From NCBI GenBank assembly GCA_030018135.1, contig JASEGJ010000025.1, positions 1 to 14,583 of the forward strand: a DNA stretch of 14,583 bases. Reading direction: 5' to 3'. Of the stretch, positions 11,369-14,583 are shown in pieces; position 1 is the first letter of the stretch, and every line of letters begins with the position of its first letter. Source of the DNA: Candidatus Hodarchaeaceae archaeon. GTDB taxonomy: Archaea > Hadarchaeota > Hadarchaeia > Hadarchaeales > Hadarchaeaceae. The notes below the pieces were generated by a model. The model was not told the DNA's origin. It worked only from the letters and a program-made list of their open reading frames with translations, and made no database searches. Both the position numbers and the translations under genes were made by a program.

Positions 11369-13279
11369 ATGCAATTCAAATACGGTGGCTACACAGGTCA
11401 GGTGCTTGAGGTCGATCTGAGCCGGGGAAAGGTCGTCGGTAACCCATTGGACCCTCTCCTAGCCAGGGAATACCTCGGCGGTGCTGGCTTCTGCTCCCGC
11501 GTCCTCTACGATGAAATTGGGCCGAAGACCAGACCGCTAGGTCCGGAAAACGTCTTAGTTATCGCCACCGGTCCGCTGACCGGAACGCTCTTTCCCCAAG
11601 CTTCGCGGCACGTGGTAGCGGCAAAATCGCCGCTCACGGGGATATGGGGCGAGGCTCATGCGGCGGGTCACTGGGGGGCGGAACTCAAGTTTGCTGGCTT
11701 CGATGCGATAATCGTCAGAGGTCGGTCGCCGAGACCGGTTTATCTTTGGATAGAGAATGGACAAGCCAAAATTAAGAACGCTCGACGGCTCTGGGGATGC
11801 GACGTTTACGAGACGGATGCGATGATCAAGGAGGAGTTCGGGGATGGGTCGATCAAGCTCCTCTACATAGGGCAGGCCGGGGAGAACCTCGTCAGGTTTG
11901 CTGCCGTCATGAACGACCTAGATCGAGCCGCTGCGCGGACGGGCATGGGCGCCGTGATGGGCTCGAAGCGCCTAAAGGCGGTCGCGGTTAGGGGCAGCCG
12001 GGACATCCCGATAGCGAAGCCTGAGAGCTACTTGAAGCTGATGGACGAGCTCCGCGAGAAGATGCTAGCCGACCCCTTCACGCAGGGGCGCGCGGACTAC
12101 GGCACGCCGAGCTTGGTGGAGCTCATGAATGAGATCGGGCGCCTGCCCACCCGCAACTTCCAGACGGGCGTCTTCGAGCACGCAGAGGCGATAGGCGGCA
12201 AAACAATAAGGAAGAGGTACTTGGTCAAGCCGAGGGCCGATTTCGCCTGCATTCAACGCTGCGGCCGTTACACCTGCGTGCCCGAAGGACCCTACGCCTA
12301 CATCGGCGGAAGCCCGGAATACGAGACGCTTTCTTGCGTGGGGTCGAAGTGCGGCATCGGCGATGTCGAGGCGATACTGTACGCGCACCACCTCTGCAAT
12401 CGATACGGCATGGACACCTGCAGCTTCGGGGGCACGCTTGCCTGGGCTATGGAGTGTTATGAAAAGGGGATAATCACAAAGGACGACACGGGCGGCCTCG
12501 ACCTCAGCTGGGGAAACCACGCATCGATGGTCGAACTCGTGCACATGGTCGCACGCCGGAAGGGCTTCGGCAATATTTTGGCCGAGGGCAGCTACCACGC
12601 GGCGAGGAAGGTAGGCCGTGGAGCTGAGGAGTACGTGATGTGCATCAAGAAGCAGGAGATAGCTGGGCAGGATGGCCGCGCTCAGAAATCAATGGGCCTC
12701 GGAAATGCTACCGCAGCGAGGGGCGCAGACCACCTCTACGCATTCCCGGTGCTCGATGAGGTAGGATTCGAGAAGGCGATACGCGAGCGCTTTGGGGCGA
12801 AGTACCTGCCGGAAATAGGTGAGAAGCTCAACCCCAAATACAAGGGATTGATGGTCAAGGAATGCGAGGATTTTGCGGTGGTGGTGGAGTCGGTCGGCGT
12901 TTGCAAGTACGGCACGATGATACCCCCCACCTTCTTCTATTCAGATATTCTGAGGGCGCTCAACGCGACGACGGGCATGAGGCTCACCGAACGAGAGCTG
13001 CGCAGAATAGGCGAGCGCATCGTTAACCTCAACCGAATGTTCAACGTCCGTGAAGGCATAGCACGAAGGGATGATACGCTGCCGGAGCGCCTGCTGAAGG
13101 AACCAGCCCCTGATGGCCCGCCCAAGGGACATGTGGTCGAGTTGGATCAGATGCTCGACGAATATTACAGGCTGCGCGGCTGGGACGTTAAAACGGGCCT
13201 CCCGACGCGCGGTAAACTTAGAGCACTCGGGCTTGAGTTCACTGTCAAGGACTTGCCTCGGCGCAAAGTCGCCCGATGA
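11369..13279 (+). CDS. Tungsten-dependent aldehyde:ferredoxin oxidoreductase family catalytic subunit
   Basis: A 636-aa AOR-family enzyme, usually oxidising aldehydes to acids with a tungstopterin cofactor and one [4Fe-4S] cluster. Family hallmarks include the opening GGYTGQVLEVDLS, EYLGGAGF, GPLTGT, SPLTGIWGEAHAAGHWGAELKFAGFDAI, GRAAARTGMGAVMGSKRLKAV-like pterin motifs, SPEYETL and RYGMDT (D349). The cluster motif is unusual. The family pattern C-x2-C-x3-C...C appears here as D291-x2-C294-x3-C298 with C512 (SVGVCKYG) as last ligand, so Asp replaces the first Cys; an extra C303 lies nearby. The ATG start lies one base after the ferredoxin stop. The adjacent polyferredoxin suggests a heteromeric WOR5/AorAB-like enzyme. 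Substrate cannot be told from sequence; other AOR branches (FOR, GAPOR, BamB-like) are possible. Confidence 0.93.
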   Translation: MQFKYGGYTGQVLEVDLSRGKVVGNPLDPLLAREYLGGAGFCSRVLYDEIGPKTRPLGPENVLVIATGPLTGTLFPQASRHVVAAKSPLTGIWGEAHAAGHWGAELKFAGFDAIIVRGRSPRPVYLWIENGQAKIKNARRLWGCDVYETDAMIKEEFGDGSIKLLYIGQAGENLVRFAAVMNDLDRAAARTGMGAVMGSKRLKAVAVRGSRDIPIAKPESYLKLMDELREKMLADPFTQGRADYGTPSLVELMNEIGRLPTRNFQTGVFEHAEAIGGKTIRKRYLVKPRADFACIQRCGRYTCVPEGPYAYIGGSPEYETLSCVGSKCGIGDVEAILYAHHLCNRYGMDTCSFGGTLAWAMECYEKGIITKDDTGGLDLSWGNHASMVELVHMVARRKGFGNILAEGSYHAARKVGRGAEEYVMCIKKQEIAGQDGRAQKSMGLGNATAARGADHLYAFPVLDEVGFEKAIRERFGAKYLPEIGEKLNPKYKGLMVKECEDFAVVVESVGVCKYGTMIPPTFFYSDILRALNATTGMRLTERELRRIGERIVNLNRMFNVREGIARRDDTLPERLLKEPAPDGPPKGHVVELDQMLDEYYRLRGWDVKTGLPTRGKLRALGLEFTVKDLPRRKVAR

Positions 13280-13306
13280 ATTAGCTGACGGGCTTTCCGG
13301 ATATTG

Positions 13307-13334
13307 CAATGCATTGAGATATTTTTCTGATTTT
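13307..13334 (+). terminator. Possible terminator after the oxidoreductase operon
   Basis: A perfect 10-bp palindrome CAATGCATTG (13307-13316) is followed by a T-rich stretch (ATTTTTCTGATTTT, 13321-13334). Archaeal termination mainly needs T-rich tracts, so this could end the operon before the RNA gene promoter. Support is weak. Confidence 0.35.
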
Positions 13335-13370
13335 AGACAAACTATATATAGTATACATGTTAAACAATAA
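13335..13370 (+). promoter_or_regulatory. Strong TATA promoter of the structured RNA gene
   Basis: CTATATATA (13342-13350), preceded by a purine/A-rich BRE-like stretch (AGACAAA), is the cleanest TATA box in the window. Its centre is 25 nt before 13371, where the long terminal stem of the downstream RNA begins. That is the expected archaeal TATA-to-start distance. Confidence 0.7.
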
Positions 13371-13612
13371 CCGGCGGGGATGGAAGCCTACAGAGGCGGC
13401 CGAACCGGAGCCTACGGGCAACGGGGAGTCGTGAAAAAACCTAGGCGAAAAACTAGGGTTTGTCGCGGATAAACGCCTGGAAGCAGGGCGTGAGGTAGCG
13501 GCTGTGGGAAAAAGACCCCAACATGAAAAAGCGGCAGACGACGGAATTGGTCGAGACTCCGAAGTTTGCCGGGGGAGTAGTGGAAGGGTCGAAGTCCCCG
13601 CCACTTTTTTTT
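13371..13612 (+). ncRNA. Candidate stand-alone structured RNA of about 240 nt, no recognised family
   Basis: This non-coding stretch has the layout of an independent RNA gene. The 5' end GGCGGGGA (13373-13380) pairs perfectly with TCCCCGCC (13595-13602), right before T8 (13605-13612). Inside, a nested central rod pairs CTAC 13412-13415 with GTAG 13577-13580, GGCAA 13417-13421 with TTGCC 13566-13570, and GGAGTC 13425-13430 with GACTCC 13555-13560. Local hairpins are GCCT/AGGC (13386-13397), CCTAG/CTAGG (13440-13457, extended by AAA/TTT), CGCCTG-GAAG-CAGGGCG (13474-13490), GGG/CCC (13506-13518) and CGAC/GTCG (13539-13553). No reading frame looks like protein and stops are frequent. I found no RNase P, SRP, tRNA or rRNA signatures. 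Function unknown. All pairings were found by eye. Confidence 0.6.
13605..13612 (+). terminator. T8 terminator of the structured RNA gene
   Basis: Eight consecutive T follow three bases after the GC-rich closing stem of the RNA, the usual form of an archaeal oligo-T terminator. The same tract lies 38 nt upstream of the TTG at 13647, so it might also contribute to the next gene's promoter, though this is less likely. Confidence 0.6.
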
Positions 13613-13646
13613 AGATTATCAGAAAAGCTCAAGTAGCTTCTAAGTT

Positions 13647-14545
13647 TTGAGTAAACTTATGATCGCTACCAGCGCTGGTTCCGGCAGGTACGAGGATATC
13701 GTCACCGCCTTAGGCAGATTGAAGCGAAAGCCCAGCAAAAGGTTGTTGTTGAAACCGAATCTAGTCGGAGGCGGCCTGGCGGCGACGCATGTCGATGCGG
13801 TCAGGGCGGTGTTGGATAGCATGGATGTGGATCTCATAGCCGAGGGCAGCAGCGTCGACACGTTTGGGCTTTATTCCATGCTCGGTTACAGAAAGTTGGC
13901 GCAGGAATATGGTGTGGACCTCGTCGACATAAATCGGACGGACGAGTGGAGGGAGATAGAATTCACCGCCATCGACGCACGCAAGGTTAAAGTCAGGGTC
14001 TCAGAGTTCTCGCGAAAGTGGAATGTAATTTCCTTAGCGTTGCCCAAAACCCACGACCACGCCATCGTCACGCTGACGCTCAAAAATATGTTGGGATTCG
14101 TGCACCCCCAGGATCGCGGATTGGTCCACGGCTACGCTGCCACCTTCGGTAAGTTGATGAGGATAGCGCCGTTGAGGAAGGTTGCCGCACGCCTCTCGAG
14201 GTTTAGGTCGCTTAGGCGGTTATATTCCTCCACGGAGGTCGAGGAAAGGGCGTATTTACTCGGCGCCAGAGTTGTCCATAAAAACATCGTGGCACGCTCA
14301 AGTTCGCGATGCCGAAGCTCGGCATAATAGATGGCTTCGTGGGCATGCAGGGAGAGGGACCAATCGGCGGCGAACCTGTTGAGTGGAACATGGCGATAGC
14401 TGGCAACCCAATCGAGTGCGATGTGTTTTGCGCTCACAAGATGGGTTTTGATCCAACGGATGTCGGGTACCTACACTACCTTAGGGCGCCAGGGATAGAC
14501 GAGATAAAAGTTGTGGGTGACGAAATCCCGGTGCCGTTCAAATAA
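13647..14545 (+). pseudogene. DUF362 family protein, frameshifted near 14280-14290
   Basis: The protein matches the DUF362 family: KPNLVGG (36-42), LPKTHDHAIVTLTLKNMLGF (from about 132) and, in a second frame, IDGFVGMQGEGP, then IECDVFCAHKMGFDPTDVGYLHYL and a V-V-G-D-E end. The first frame runs from 13647 to a stop at 14325-14327 with a meaningless tail (SSSRCRSSA). The normal continuation (TLKFAMPKLGIIDG...) is in another frame up to TAA 14543-14545. An A5 run at 14280-14284 is the likely spot: one added A would give a continuous 299-aa protein. The start is TTG 13647 or ATG 13659; neither has a clear Shine-Dalgarno. The function of DUF362 proteins is poorly known; some carry ferredoxin domains, but this one shows no Cys clusters. 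Error versus real mutation cannot be decided here. Confidence 0.85.
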
Positions 14546-14583
14546 AGACCTCCACCCAAGCTTCTAGCCCACCTGCCCCGCCG

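Noticed and set aside
13281-13604. Minus-strand open frame of 107 codons across the RNA gene
   Set aside because: Ser/Pro/Arg-rich composition, no Shine-Dalgarno, and it runs antisense through the paired RNA structure.
13371-13612. RNase P RNA or SRP RNA
   Set aside because: The length and closed ends are compatible, but the conserved RNase P core boxes and the SRP helix 8 and Alu loop signatures are not visible.
13371-13612. Remnant of an IS200/IS605 TnpB 3' end with its omega RNA
   Set aside because: One frame near 13547-13600 reads loosely like a TnpB C-terminus (LVETPKF...VVEGSKSP), but stops interrupt it, no TnpB zinc finger or RuvC part is present, and the RNA has its own TATA box and terminator. 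It remains a low-probability alternative.

Overview
This window is archaeal chromosomal DNA, most likely from a thermophilic or anaerobic euryarchaeal-type lineage. The evidence is a CDC48/VAT AAA+ ATPase, a RadA recombinase, a multi-OB-fold RPA with a zinc finger, a tungsten-type aldehyde:ferredoxin oxidoreductase with a polyferredoxin partner, a PRC-barrel protein, archaeal TATA boxes and frequent GTG/TTG starts with strong Shine-Dalgarno sequences. I cannot place it below that level; Hadarchaeota-like is only a guess.

Layout. (1) 1-137 is an AT-rich promoter with a TATA box and two near-identical 18-bp palindromes that look like a repressor operator. It drives a small unknown protein (138-404) and cdc48 (418-5433). 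The CDC48 frame is 1671 codons because an intein interrupts each ATPase domain at the same pore-loop position (1216-2613 and 3433-4821); the spliced protein would be 742 aa. Both inteins have LAGLIDADG endonuclease motifs, and both lack the usual block B histidine. (2) A PRC-barrel gene follows (5478-5801). (3) Converging on it is a minus-strand cluster: RPA (10331-8268), RadA (8257-7289), a phosphoglycolate-phosphatase-like HAD gene (7275-6585, frameshifted at an A7 tract) and a metallophosphoesterase (6488-5802). RPA and RadA are recombination partners; the phosphatase follows RadA closely. (4) 10343-10887 is mostly intergenic, with one possible small frameshifted minus-strand gene (10708-10509) and the promoter of the next operon. 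(5) A polyferredoxin (10888-11367) and a tungsten oxidoreductase (11369-13279) form a two-gene operon, probably a heteromeric aldehyde oxidoreductase of the WOR5/AorAB kind. (6) 13280-13646 has no protein gene. It holds what looks like a stand-alone structured RNA gene of about 240 nt (13371-13612): a strong TATA box 25 nt upstream, a perfect 8-bp stem joining the two ends, several nested helices and a T8 terminator. I could not match it to RNase P, SRP or any other RNA family I know. (7) The window ends with a frameshifted DUF362 gene (13647-14545).

The least explained items are the ~240-nt RNA gene, the twin CDC48 inteins with altered block B, the palindromic operator in front of cdc48, and an Asp at a cluster-ligand position of the oxidoreductase. 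Two genes, and possibly a third small one, are broken at or near short A runs, so either the assembly has homopolymer errors or several genes are decaying.
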